In this document: positions 15,594-24,369 of the stretch, in pieces
How the letters are laid out: each line of letters opens with the position of its first letter
Position numbering within the stretch: the first letter of the stretch is position 1
From: Bog-159 sp035308525
GTDB lineage: Bacteria; Acidobacteriota; Terriglobia; Bryobacterales; Bryobacteraceae
Length of the DNA stretch: 64,000 nt
NCBI GenBank assembly: GCA_035308525.1
Contig: DATGGM010000039.1
Span: 4,443-68,442 of the forward strand
Reading direction: 5' to 3'
The notes under the pieces: model-generated
The model's input: only the letters and a program-made list of their open reading frames with translations
Database searches by the model: none
Told to the model about the DNA's origin: nothing
Translations under genes and position numbers: made by a program

Positions 15594-16970
15594 TTAGTTC
15601 CGCCACACGCGAGGGATCTCGTACTTTTTGATCTTTTCGTACAGCGTCGATCGGTCAATTCCGAGCGCCGCCGCGGCTTCCTTGATGTTCCCGTTGGTCC
15701 GCTGGATCGCCGCCGCGATAGCCAGGCGCTCCAATTCCTGCAGCGTCACATTTGCTGGAACACGTCCGTTGCCGTTGGCTTCCATTTTGCGCGTCAGAAA
15801 TCCGAAATCGTCCGCCGTCAACACCCGCGTTTTGGCCGTCACGATGGCCCGCTCCACGGCGTTCTCCAGCTCCCGCACGTTGCCCGACCAGTCGCAGTCC
15901 ATGAGCAGTTTCATCGCGTCAGCGGAAATCTCGGCCACGTCCTTGCCCAGTTCGTGCGACAGGCGCTCCACAAAATCGGCGGCCAGCAGCGGGATATCGT
16001 CGCGCCGCTCGCGCAGCGGCGGCAGCCGGATCTCGATCACGTTCAGCCGGTAATATAGATCGTCGCGGAACTCGCGGTCCTCCACGGCCTGCTGCAAATC
16101 GCGATTGGTGGCCGCGATCACCCGCACGTCCACGCGCACTTCCTCCGAACCGCCCACGCGATAAAAACAGCGCTCCTGCAGGACGCGCAACAAATCGGCT
16201 TGCAGCTTCGGCGAGATGTCGCCGATTTCGTCCAGGAAGATGGTGCCGCCATCCGCCAACTCGAACTTGCCTTTCTTCTGCGACACCGCGCCCGTGAACG
16301 ATCCCTTCTCATGACCGAACAGCTCGCTTTCGAGCAGCGTCTCCGCCAGCGCCGCGCAGGAAACGGCTACGAAGGGTTTGGCCGCGCGGCCGCCTGAATT
16401 GTGTATGGCCCGCGCAATAAGTTCCTTGCCTGTGCCGCTCTCCCCGCGGATCAGCACCGTGCTGCGGAGGCTGGCGATCTCCCGCGCCAGGTCCAAAATC
16501 TCGCGCATGCGGGCGTTCTTGCTGATAATGTCGCCGTAGCGGTACTGGCGGCTGAGCTTCTTGCGCAGGATGGTGTTCTCGCGCTGCAGATTCTTGACCT
16601 TGATGATGCGGCCCACCAGCAAGGAGATTTCCTCCGGATTGCACGGTTTGACGATATACTCCTGCGCGCCCTCCTTCATCGCGGTGATGGCGGTGTCCAC
16701 CGTGGCGTACGCCGTAATGATGATGATGGAGGCCTCCGCATGCATGCGCCGGATCTCCATCATGGTCTCAATGCCATCCATGCCTCCGGGCATCTTCAGG
16801 TCAATGAAGAATATCGCGTAGTCCTTGACGGCGGCCTTTTCGATAGCCTCCCTGCCGGATGACGCCGTATCCACCGCGTAGCCGTCCTCGCGTAACCAGG
16901 CGGCCAGCGATTCGCACATCACCTCGTCATCATCCACCGTCAGGATTTCCCATCGCGTCTTCATGTCCAT
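15594..16970 (-). CDS. Sigma-54-dependent response regulator (NtrC family)
   Basis: A 458-residue protein with the three NtrC domains. The receiver (about 7-120) has acidic residues VDDDE, phospho-acceptor D57 (FFIDLKMPGG) and YIVKP. The AAA+ domain (about 145-385) has Walker A GESGTGKE, the sigma-54 contact loop GSFTGA at 223-228, Walker B IFLDEIGD and the R-finger region RDDLYYRLNV. The C-terminal Fis-type helix-turn-helix (about 412-453) ends DRSTLYEKIKKYEI. It activates sigma-54 promoters when phosphorylated by the kinase encoded just upstream, whose last codons it overlaps by 10 bp. Its targets are unknown; the convergent Qrc-like operon and the activase genes are the obvious candidates. 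Confidence 0.93.
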   Translation of the reverse strand: MDMKTRWEILTVDDDEVMCESLAAWLREDGYAVDTASSGREAIEKAAVKDYAIFFIDLKMPGGMDGIETMMEIRRMHAEASIIIITAYATVDTAITAMKEGAQEYIVKPCNPEEISLLVGRIIKVKNLQRENTILRKKLSRQYRYGDIISKNARMREILDLAREIASLRSTVLIRGESGTGKELIARAIHNSGGRAAKPFVAVSCAALAETLLESELFGHEKGSFTGAVSQKKGKFELADGGTIFLDEIGDISPKLQADLLRVLQERCFYRVGGSEEVRVDVRVIAATNRDLQQAVEDREFRDDLYYRLNVIEIRLPPLRERRDDIPLLAADFVERLSHELGKDVAEISADAMKLLMDCDWSGNVRELENAVERAIVTAKTRVLTADDFGFLTRKMEANGNGRVPANVTLQELERLAIAAAIQRTNGNIKEAAAALGIDRSTLYEKIKKYEIPRVWRN

Positions 16971-18592
16971 TCCGCTCCTGCCGACGTAAGCGCCGACTCC
17001 TGCGAGTGTCCCGTGACCGGCAGGGTGACGGTAAAGGTGGCCCCTTCGCCCGGCTGGCTGTCCACCGCGATATCGCCGCCGTGCGCTTCCACGATCCCAT
17101 AGGAAACGGCCAGTCCCAGCCCCACTCCCTTGCCTTCCGGCTTGGTGGTGAAGAATGGATCGAAGATCCGGCTCAGATTCTCCGGCCGCACGCCTTCGCC
17201 GTTGTCCTGTACCGTGAGCGTCACGGCGGCGCCGTCCTGGACCCGACGGGTGCGCACCGCCAGCCGGCGCTCGTCGCGCGGCCGGGTGGCTTCCGCCCCA
17301 TTCAACACCAGATTCAGGAACACCTGCTGGATCTGAGAACTATCGCACCGTACCGCGGGAAGATTGTCGGCCAATTCCGTATCCACCGCCACGTTCATCA
17401 GCTTCAGCTTGTGCGCAGTGAGCGACAGAGTGGTCTTCACGATGCGATTCAGATCCGCCTCGGCCCGCTGCGGCTTCGACCGTCTCGAGAATGCCAACAG
17501 GTCCGAGACGATCCGGCCCACCCGCGAGGTCTCCTGCACTACCTGCGCGAGATATTTCCGGAATTCCGGTACTCTCTCCCGCGGGATGCCATCTTCTGTC
17601 AAGATCCGCTGCATCAACATCGAGAGATTCAATACCCCGGAAACAGGATTGTTGATTTCGTGCGCCACGCTGGCCGCCAGTTGGCCCAGCGAAGCCAGGC
17701 GGTCGGTCTGCCGCAATTTCTGGTGCGCGGCGCCCAGCTCGGCCGTGCGCTCGGCCACCTTGGTTTCCAATTTGGCGGTGAACTGGTTGATCTCGTCCAT
17801 CGCCTGCCGCAACCGGTCGCGCATGGTATTGAACGATCGTGCCAGATGGTCCAGTTCCTCGCTGGTATGGACGATATCGATAGGTTTATCCAGTTCCATG
17901 GCGCTGACCGCTTTGGTGCCTGCGATCAGTTTCTGGATGGGTACGCCCACGAAGCGCCGGGTGAAAAAGAAAATGAAGATGCCGATCAGCAGAATCTCAA
18001 TTCCCGTCACGGCGAATACCCCCAGCTTGACTTGGGTGATCTGGCGGTCCGCCGAATCCAGATTGAGCTGTAAATCGAGCACCCCCAGGACCCGCACGGC
18101 CGCCGGGTGGGCATGACAGGCCGCCTGGCTGCAAGCCGGTTCGTTGGAGATCGGAGTGACCATGGCCAGGTTCCGCCGGCCATCGGGCCCGCTGGAGATG
18201 CGGATGCGGCTGGAGACGCTCATCTTATCGCGCGGCGGCAATGTGTCGTGGCAGCCCGCGCAGGCTTCCGCGCGAGGATCGGCGCCGCCCTCCTCGCGCG
18301 GGACCGTCGAGAACATCAGACGGCCGGTGCGGTTGAACATGCGGATGCGGTCGATGCCCTGCTTGCTAGCGATGGTCTGCATTACTTCGTAGGCCGCGCC
18401 GCGATGGTCGTCCAGCATGGCATGCCAGGTAGCGCTGGTGATGCTTTTAGAAAGCTGGTCCGCACCCGTAATCATGGCGTTCAACAAGTGCCGCTGCTCG
18501 GTTTTCACCGTGACCAGCCCGGAGATGGCGCTGATCACGACGACAATGAGGGTCAGCGAGAGGACCAGTTTTTGGGCGAGTCGTTGTGGCAA
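16961..18592 (-). CDS. Sensor histidine kinase with periplasmic c-type haem motifs
   Basis: A 543-residue kinase. Helix 1 spans about 8-28. The periplasmic sensor (about 30-188) holds a haem site CAGCH at 111-115 and a CSQAACH (Cx4CH) site at 154-160. Helix 2 spans about 190-210, HAMP about 212-265, a coiled coil follows, the HisKA domain has phospho-acceptor H311 (HEINNPVSG), and the HATPase holds NLVLNGAEA, DNGEGV and GLGLAVSYGIVEAHGG. Kinases of this pattern are common in metal- and sulfate-reducing bacteria and are thought to sense redox state or small ligands through haem. The start is TTG at the edge of a 27-bp palindrome, without a ribosome site, so the true start is uncertain. It is coupled to the regulator downstream. 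Confidence 0.9.
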   Translation of the reverse strand: MPQRLAQKLVLSLTLIVVVISAISGLVTVKTEQRHLLNAMITGADQLSKSITSATWHAMLDDHRGAAYEVMQTIASKQGIDRIRMFNRTGRLMFSTVPREEGGADPRAEACAGCHDTLPPRDKMSVSSRIRISSGPDGRRNLAMVTPISNEPACSQAACHAHPAAVRVLGVLDLQLNLDSADRQITQVKLGVFAVTGIEILLIGIFIFFFTRRFVGVPIQKLIAGTKAVSAMELDKPIDIVHTSEELDHLARSFNTMRDRLRQAMDEINQFTAKLETKVAERTAELGAAHQKLRQTDRLASLGQLAASVAHEINNPVSGVLNLSMLMQRILTEDGIPRERVPEFRKYLAQVVQETSRVGRIVSDLLAFSRRSKPQRAEADLNRIVKTTLSLTAHKLKLMNVAVDTELADNLPAVRCDSSQIQQVFLNLVLNGAEATRPRDERRLAVRTRRVQDGAAVTLTVQDNGEGVRPENLSRIFDPFFTTKPEGKGVGLGLAVSYGIVEAHGGDIAVDSQPGEGATFTVTLPVTGHSQESALTSAGAEWT

Positions 18593-18619
18593 GATAATAG
18601 GGCCTTAAGCTCTATTATC
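18593..18619 (-). promoter_or_regulatory. 27-bp palindrome at the sensor-kinase start
   Basis: GATAATAGGGC (18593-18603) and GCTCTATTATC (18609-18619) are inverted repeats with one mismatch and a 5-base centre. The palindrome begins at the base next to the TTG start of the haem sensor kinase and lies in the 73-bp gap after the CoA-activase gene on the same strand. It has no following T-run, so it is not a terminator. It is AT-rich in a GC-rich region. The likely role is an operator, possibly autoregulatory, or a 5' mRNA hairpin. Confidence 0.5.
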
Positions 18620-18665
18620 TCTAAAAGCATTTGCCGCCGCCCGACGGACAAAATCGGTAAGAAGC

Positions 18666-19979
18666 TTACTCTGCAGGCCACTTCGGCCAACTTCGCGTCC
18701 ACGGCTTCCGCTTTTGGTACCCGCGCGCCAGTTCCATGTAAACGCCTAAGTCCCGGTCCAGATCCGTTTGGGTGCCGTCGAAATAGAAGTTGCGGATGGG
18801 GATGCCGCCCAGATCGCGGCTGAGGCGCGGATAAATGGCCTCGCACACGATGCCGTTCATGCAGGTGAATGGACTGATGTCGATGATGCCGTCGGCGCCC
18901 TTGCCCGCCAGGTAGACGATTTTGCCGACGTTCAGCACCATCTCGCCGAAGGCACCTTCCCCTGGCAGATACGGCCGCGCGCATTCCAGGATCTCGTAGA
19001 TATCCGGCTCTTCGTAGCCGGCGAAATCCTGGCGGAAGAGCTCCAACAGGGCGTGCTCATCGCGCTTCTGCACATGGTGGCGCAGCCAGGCGTCCAACGC
19101 TTCGCGAGTCCACAGACGGCCAGTGAGCTTGAGTTTACGGAAGTGTTCGGAATCGGTGTACCAGATCCATTCCACAATGTCGGAGAGCCAGGCTTCCGCG
19201 CGATATTCTTCCAACCGGCGCACCAGGTTCTCGTTGGAGAAGGTATTCAACCGGCAGAAGATTTCGCCCACGATGCCGATCAATGGCGTGGCGCGGTCCC
19301 GCCGTCCGGGGATGCCGCGGAACCGTTCGCGCGCCCGCATCAGGGCGTCGTGCAGCGCCGCGAGTTGCACGGCGGGCTTCACCGGCGTGGATTCAATCGT
19401 TTTACAAACATCGTCGAGGGAAATCTGGTAGACCTGTTCGGTCCGGCCGGTTTCCAATTCGTGGGGGCGATACTGGAACAGCAACTTTTGCAGGATATCG
19501 GCCGCCAGCAGCGCACGCCATCCGGTGCGCATGAAGGGGGCCGCGGCTTCTCCCAAGCCGCTGTAGGCGTTATTGCTGGAGGGCGATAGCACCTGCGTAT
19601 CGCCATAGCCGTGGATATCCAGGACGTGCCGCAGGTACGGCGAATACTGTCCGAAGCGGCAAGGGCCCTGCGCGGTGGGCATGAAGAACACCGTGCGCCG
19701 CGGATCAGCCCCGGGCGCTTCCAGCACCTTCATGAAATCGCCGACCGTTACCTTGGCCGGATAGCATTCGTCGCCGGACGTGTAACGCGCCCCCAGTTCG
19801 CACGTGCGATGGTCGGAAGGCGGCGTCGGCCCGGCATCCAGACCCACCGCGCGGAAAGCGGCGGCGAAAGCTTGTGCGCTGCCGTAAGCCATGGGCGGGA
19901 TGTAGATTCTTTTGCCGGCCAGCGTTAGTGAACCGTGGCCGTCAGTTCTTTGGACTGGGCCGGCGCAGGTTTGTAGCAT
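18666..19979 (-). CDS. CoA-activase-associated protein (2-hydroxyacyl-CoA dehydratase-related)
   Basis: A 437-residue protein of the group that accompanies BadF/HgdC-type activases. Characteristic blocks are IPPMAYGSAQAFAAAFRAVG, ELGARYTSGDECYPAKVTVG, FFMPTAQGPCRFGQYSPYLR and, near the C-terminus, DISPFTCMNGIVCEAIYPRL. The cysteines in DECYP, GPCRFG and FTCMNG are placed to hold an Fe-S cluster, as in the dehydratase-like subunits. It overlaps the end of the giant activase gene by 55 bp, so the two are coupled. Family members have been linked to ATP-driven electron injection into low-potential Fe-S proteins; the substrate here is unknown. Confidence 0.82.
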   Translation of the reverse strand: MLQTCAGPVQRTDGHGSLTLAGKRIYIPPMAYGSAQAFAAAFRAVGLDAGPTPPSDHRTCELGARYTSGDECYPAKVTVGDFMKVLEAPGADPRRTVFFMPTAQGPCRFGQYSPYLRHVLDIHGYGDTQVLSPSSNNAYSGLGEAAAPFMRTGWRALLAADILQKLLFQYRPHELETGRTEQVYQISLDDVCKTIESTPVKPAVQLAALHDALMRARERFRGIPGRRDRATPLIGIVGEIFCRLNTFSNENLVRRLEEYRAEAWLSDIVEWIWYTDSEHFRKLKLTGRLWTREALDAWLRHHVQKRDEHALLELFRQDFAGYEEPDIYEILECARPYLPGEGAFGEMVLNVGKIVYLAGKGADGIIDISPFTCMNGIVCEAIYPRLSRDLGGIPIRNFYFDGTQTDLDRDLGVYMELARGYQKRKPWTRSWPKWPAE

Positions 19980-22900
19980 CGCAGAATCCCCTTGCTATCG
20001 AGATACGCTTCGCAGCGCGTCATGTATCCGGCATCGTTGCCGTGCCCGTCAAATTGCAGCACCAGGAGAGGCGCTCCGGCGGCCTCCCGGGCGAAGTGCT
20101 TGATGTACGAATCCGGGCCGCACTTGAAGTTCGTCAGGTAAATCATGTGCAAATTGGCGCGCGATGCAGCCACATGGGCGGCTTGCAGAATCTTGCGTCC
20201 CGAAGCCCAGTACATATTTTCATGCAGGCCGGCCATGGGTTCCCGGCCGGTAACCAGGAAATCCAGCGGAATCACATTGGCGCCGTAGCGGTGGCGGAGT
20301 TTGTGGGGTATGTCGCAGTTGATGCCGCGGTCATAGATGTTGTAGCCGCGCCCCGCCAGCACCAAACCCGGCTCGCCGGTCTCTTCCAGTATGCGAAGGG
20401 CACGCCGGCCCAACTCCAGCAAGCGATCCTGGAACTGGTTCTGCGCGCCATAAGCGGCGTCCACGGCGCGATCGCTGGCGCGGCGGGCCACCCCCAGCGG
20501 CTGCATGCATTCGGCCAGCGCGCGCTTGATCTGCGCCGGCCCCAATTGAAAATGCAGGGTAGGAATCAGGAATTTTACGGCGCAGTCCGCCAGCCCGGGC
20601 GCCACGCGCAGAACGTACGGCAGCGTCTGGTTCCAGGGGCAGTAATGCGCGGGGCAATCGCTGGTATCGGCCTCCGAATCGGCGATATTGGGAACCAGGA
20701 TGTAATCGACTCCCATGCCGGCCAGGGCGTGCACGTGGCCATGGGCCACCTGCACCGGGTAACAGGGCTGCGCGACTGCCATTTCCACGCCGGCGGCCGC
20801 GATCCGCGGATCGGTGGCGGGCGATAGCACCGTGGCCATCCCCAATTCCGCGAAATAGCGTTGCCAGAAAGGATAGCGGTCTAACGTCGACATGGCGCGC
20901 GGGATGCCCACCCGCAATCGGCCGGATGGCGCGGGCACGGATAGATCTTCGATGATCTTCTCGCGGCAGGCCAGCAGATTTTCGATCACCGGCTGGCGGC
21001 CCGTTGTGGAGGGCTTGCGGAATTTGTCGGAACACTTATCGCCCCAATAACTCTTCTGCCCTTCGATGGTGAATTCCTTGATGTCGCACAGATTGGAGCA
21101 GGCGCGGCAGATGAAATCGCGGGAGGACAAATGCAGGCGGTCGAGATGATAGCCGCGGAAACGACTGTGCGCACCAGTGGCCGCGTGCCACTGCCGGGCG
21201 ATGAGCGCCATGCCGATGGCGCCCATCACACCGTTATAGGGCGGCACCGTGATGCGCTTACCGAGCAGCCCGGAGAAGGCCGCGGCTACGGCGTCGTTGT
21301 AAGCCGTGCCGCCCTGAAAGTAAATGACGTCGCCGATGTGCCGCCCGCGCACGACCCGGTTCAGATAATTCAACGCGATCGAATATGCCAGGCCGGCTAC
21401 GATGTTGGGCAGGGCTTCGCCTCTGTGCAGCCAACCGGTAACATCGCGCTCCATGAAGACGGTGCAACGCTCGCCCAGACGCGTAGGCGATGGCGCGGAT
21501 AGGGCCAGACGGGCGAACTCGCCCTTGATGCCGATGCCCAGTTTATCGGCCTGTTCTTCCAGGAACGATCCGGTCCCGGCGGCGCATGCTTCGTTCATGG
21601 CGAAGTCCACGACGATGCCGTTCTCGATAGAGATGAACTTGGAATCCTGGCCCCCAATCTCGAAGATGGTATCCACCGGCTGGCCGCCCATCGTATGGCT
21701 GACATGGTTTGCGCCGGTTTTGTGCGCGGTGATTTCGTCGTTTACCACATCGGCGCCCGCGAACTCGGCGATCAGTTCGCGGCCCGATCCCGTAGTGCCC
21801 ACGCCGCGGATATCGAGGCGCTTGCCCCACAAGCTTTCCAGCTCGTTCAATCCCTGCTGCACGGCTTCGATCGGACGGCCCGCGGTGCGCAGGTAGATAT
21901 CGTGGACCACCGCTCCGGTATCGTCGATCGCCACTAGGTTGGTGGAGACGGAGCCCACGTCGATGCCCAGGTATGCGGGGATGGCTTCGCCGTTCGGCGG
22001 CGCCAGGTAGGTTCCCACGTGGTGGCGCAACAGCACCACGTTGGCCATGGATAGGGGCGTGGTGTCGTCGAGGCGCTCCTCGCCTTCGTGTTGATTGAGC
22101 CTATGGATATCGCGCATGGAGCGCTTACGCGGCTCCTCGGCTTCCAGCAGGGCCGCGCCGATGGCGCCGCACCAGGCGTAGTATTCGGGCACGAACAACT
22201 GGCTGTGGTCGAGCGCGAAGGCTTCCCGCAGGGCGGCCGTGACGCCGGCGTTTTGGGATACGGCGCCCAGCAGCGCCACCGGCGCTTCCACCGGCCGGCC
22301 TTTCACCACGCTGCACTTGAAGTTACGCGCCACAGCATCACATAGCCCGCGCAGGATCTCGGCGGGCGCATAGCCTTTTTGTTGCGCGTGAATCATGTCG
22401 CTTTTGGCGAATACCGAGCAGCGCCCCGCGACGCGGGCCGCGCAACCCGCATGCGCCACCAGCTCGCCGACCTCTTCCACCCTGTGCCGCATGCGCAGCG
22501 CCTGCTGGTCCAGAAACGATCCGGTGCCCGCCGCGCACTCGCCGCTGCGGTCGTAATCGAGGATCGTCTGTTTTTCCAGGCGTATGTACCTGGAGCTTTC
22601 ACCGCCGATTTCGAAAATGGTATGCGCCTCGGGATGATATTGCGCAATCATACGCGCGATGGCTTTGAATTCGTTCTCGAAGTAGAGGCCCAGGATCTTG
22701 GCGATGGCGCGGCTGCCCGAGCCCGTTACGCGAATACCCTCCACGCGATGTTCGGGCACCACATCGTAAAACTCGTGCAGCAGATCGTAAGCGGACTGGA
22801 TGGGACTGCCGGAGATACGGCGGTACTCCGACAGCAGCAGGGGCATTGACCCGGCGGCCATGCGGAAGGGCCGGCCGGAGGCACAGAGCGGATCTAAAAT

Positions 22901-22993
22901 GGCGCGGTCTGCCGGCTGGCCGATGGCGGCCAGTTTCAGGCTGATGGCGCCGATATCCAGACCGATGTTTATGCCCATGGCTGTGCCTCTCAT
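19925..22993 (-). CDS. Giant acyl-CoA dehydratase activase (double BadF/BcrA ATPase plus DUF2229)
   Basis: A 1022-residue protein. Two ASKHA-fold ATPase domains (about 7-285 and 340-600) each have a phosphate loop (NIGLDIGAISLKL; YLGIDVGSVSTNL), a GG(E/Q)(S/D)S motif and the cluster loop CAAGTGSF (about 153 and 470). In the dimeric HgdC activase two such loops share one [4Fe-4S] cluster; here both are in one chain. The C-terminal DUF2229 part (about 650-1010) begins with CRACSNLCDIKEF and GDKCSDKF cysteines and contains AVAQPCYPVQVAHGHVHAL. The family couples ATP hydrolysis to one-electron reduction of a dehydratase-type partner. The start may be ATG 22993 or ATG 22978 (GAGAGG upstream of the latter). 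It is the first gene of the minus-strand cluster. Confidence 0.88.
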   Translation of the reverse strand: MRGTAMGINIGLDIGAISLKLAAIGQPADRAILDPLCASGRPFRMAAGSMPLLLSEYRRISGSPIQSAYDLLHEFYDVVPEHRVEGIRVTGSGSRAIAKILGLYFENEFKAIARMIAQYHPEAHTIFEIGGESSRYIRLEKQTILDYDRSGECAAGTGSFLDQQALRMRHRVEEVGELVAHAGCAARVAGRCSVFAKSDMIHAQQKGYAPAEILRGLCDAVARNFKCSVVKGRPVEAPVALLGAVSQNAGVTAALREAFALDHSQLFVPEYYAWCGAIGAALLEAEEPRKRSMRDIHRLNQHEGEERLDDTTPLSMANVVLLRHHVGTYLAPPNGEAIPAYLGIDVGSVSTNLVAIDDTGAVVHDIYLRTAGRPIEAVQQGLNELESLWGKRLDIRGVGTTGSGRELIAEFAGADVVNDEITAHKTGANHVSHTMGGQPVDTIFEIGGQDSKFISIENGIVVDFAMNEACAAGTGSFLEEQADKLGIGIKGEFARLALSAPSPTRLGERCTVFMERDVTGWLHRGEALPNIVAGLAYSIALNYLNRVVRGRHIGDVIYFQGGTAYNDAVAAAFSGLLGKRITVPPYNGVMGAIGMALIARQWHAATGAHSRFRGYHLDRLHLSSRDFICRACSNLCDIKEFTIEGQKSYWGDKCSDKFRKPSTTGRQPVIENLLACREKIIEDLSVPAPSGRLRVGIPRAMSTLDRYPFWQRYFAELGMATVLSPATDPRIAAAGVEMAVAQPCYPVQVAHGHVHALAGMGVDYILVPNIADSEADTSDCPAHYCPWNQTLPYVLRVAPGLADCAVKFLIPTLHFQLGPAQIKRALAECMQPLGVARRASDRAVDAAYGAQNQFQDRLLELGRRALRILEETGEPGLVLAGRGYNIYDRGINCDIPHKLRHRYGANVIPLDFLVTGREPMAGLHENMYWASGRKILQAAHVAASRANLHMIYLTNFKCGPDSYIKHFAREAAGAPLLVLQFDGHGNDAGYMTRCEAYLDSKGILRCYKPAPAQSKELTATVH

Positions 22994-23147
22994 AGTACAT
23001 GTATCTCCCGGATGAATAAAGGCTATCAGACCTAAAGACTCCTATATCGGATTAAATGGCGCCAAATCGGCGGCCAAATGGGTCAGCCGCACACCGATCG
23101 CCGGGAAGCCCGCAGCTGCACTATGATGAGAACGGCAAGGCCGTACT

Positions 23148-24035
23148 ATGTCACCAATCACCAGACCGCCGCTCCGTCTGATGACATTCCTGGTGCTGGC
23201 CGCGGGCAGCCTGCCGGGCGCCGACCCGACGTTCCTGCGGCGGTCGCTTGCAGGCACTGCACCACAACCGGACGATCTCACGGCCCGCGCGGCGGGCGTC
23301 TCCTACCAGCCGCTATTTGGCGCGGGCGACGCTCAGGGGAGTCAGTTGAAAAGCATTGCCCGCTACGGCCTGTTCACGGCCGTCCACGGAGGATCGAGCG
23401 CGATCGTCAGTTATGCGGCCGAGGAGCAGATCTATTTCGTGCTGGCGGGCCAGGGAGCTTTGGTCTACGGCAGCCAGCAGGCGGCCATTCGCCGGAACGA
23501 CTTCGCCTATCTTCCGCCGGGCGTCAAACACGGCATTACTAATTCATCCGGCGATCCGCTGCGCGTGTTAGTGATGGGTTTCCGCATTCCACGGGGAGTG
23601 ACCGTTGCGCCAACACCGCGCCTGATGCTGGCGAATGCGGACGACGTGGACCTGCAAACACTGTCAGGGCATGGGCCGGATTGCCGGTTTAAACTGCTGA
23701 TGGGAACCACCGCGAGCCGCCGGGACAAACTCGCGGCCGCCAGCCAGATGGTGAGTCTGTTCCTTATGGATTTCGCACCGGGAGGAACGAATATTCCGCA
23801 TCACCATGAGATGGAAGAGGAAGTTTATTACGTGCTGCGAGGTAAGGGTGAGATGGTGGCCGGCGGCGGCGCGGACGGTAACGAGGGCCGGTACCCGGCC
23901 AGCCAGGGCGAAGCTTATTTCATCCGGCTGAACGCCACCGTAGGCTTCTACAGCGGAGCGAAACAAGGCGAGGAGCACGATCAGGTGCTGGCCGTACGAT
24001 CACGGTTCCCATTTCCGCCGGAGGCCGGCCAGTGA
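23148..24035 (+). CDS. Secreted double-cupin protein
   Basis: A 295-residue protein with an N-terminal signal-like helix (about 8-24). Cupin 1 (about 70-150) reads AEEQIYFVLAGQGALVYGSQ and YLPPGVKHGITNSS. Cupin 2 (about 190-285) reads FAPGGTNIPHHHEMEEEVYY and VLRGKGEM with metal ligands HHHE. Only the second cupin keeps a full His/Glu metal site; the first has lost most ligands. Such bicupins include oxidases, isomerases and binding proteins, so no substrate can be assigned. It is divergent from the activase gene and shares a 154-bp promoter region with it. Confidence 0.78.
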   Translation: MSPITRPPLRLMTFLVLAAGSLPGADPTFLRRSLAGTAPQPDDLTARAAGVSYQPLFGAGDAQGSQLKSIARYGLFTAVHGGSSAIVSYAAEEQIYFVLAGQGALVYGSQQAAIRRNDFAYLPPGVKHGITNSSGDPLRVLVMGFRIPRGVTVAPTPRLMLANADDVDLQTLSGHGPDCRFKLLMGTTASRRDKLAAASQMVSLFLMDFAPGGTNIPHHHEMEEEVYYVLRGKGEMVAGGGADGNEGRYPASQGEAYFIRLNATVGFYSGAKQGEEHDQVLAVRSRFPFPPEAGQ

Positions 24036-24369
24036 GGGTGTATCACGGCGAACGCATCCGCCCCGTTTCTGTTTCCCCCGCCGGCTCGATAGCTACCCTA
24101 CGACAGAGCAAAAAAAAGCCCGCGCGGCCTAAGCCAGGCGGGCTGCAAGGAAGTTAGAGACGCCACGCTCGGAACGATCACCAAATTCTCGTATTAACCA
24201 AGGAGAATACTCATCCAGATTAACCGGCGTAAATGCGAAGGGCAACGTTCTCTTTCGATAGCCTTCGCTGCACTTGGAAGTGCCACGCGGCCGCCAGGAG
24301 GTTCTGCCTCCTTGAGTATCGAGAAACATCCTTCGCAACGTTGGATGTAGGATATATAGTGCTCCCACG
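24036..24369. other. Intergenic region with a minus-strand terminator but no clear minus-strand gene
   Basis: The 334-bp gap between two plus-strand genes contains a clear intrinsic terminator that works only on the minus strand (24110-24144). The only minus frame that reaches it is an 85-codon one (24386 to 24129) whose stop falls inside the terminator stem. Its last part (FTPVNLDEYSPWLIREFGD) is not a family I know. A small RNA or a remnant gene transcribed leftwards is possible. Confidence 0.4.
24110..24144 (-). terminator. Rho-independent terminator, minus strand
   Basis: On the minus strand, AGCCCGC (24144-24138) pairs with GCGGGCT (24123-24117), with an inner GGC/GCC pair, and is followed by eight T (A-run at 24110-24117 on the plus strand). 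The stem is GC-rich and the T-run is clean. No minus-strand coding gene is convincing just upstream. Confidence 0.75.

Noticed and set aside
16859..18073. Open frame of 404 codons on the plus strand
   Set aside because: It is antisense to the sensor kinase and has the Arg/His-rich look of a shadow frame in GC-rich DNA.
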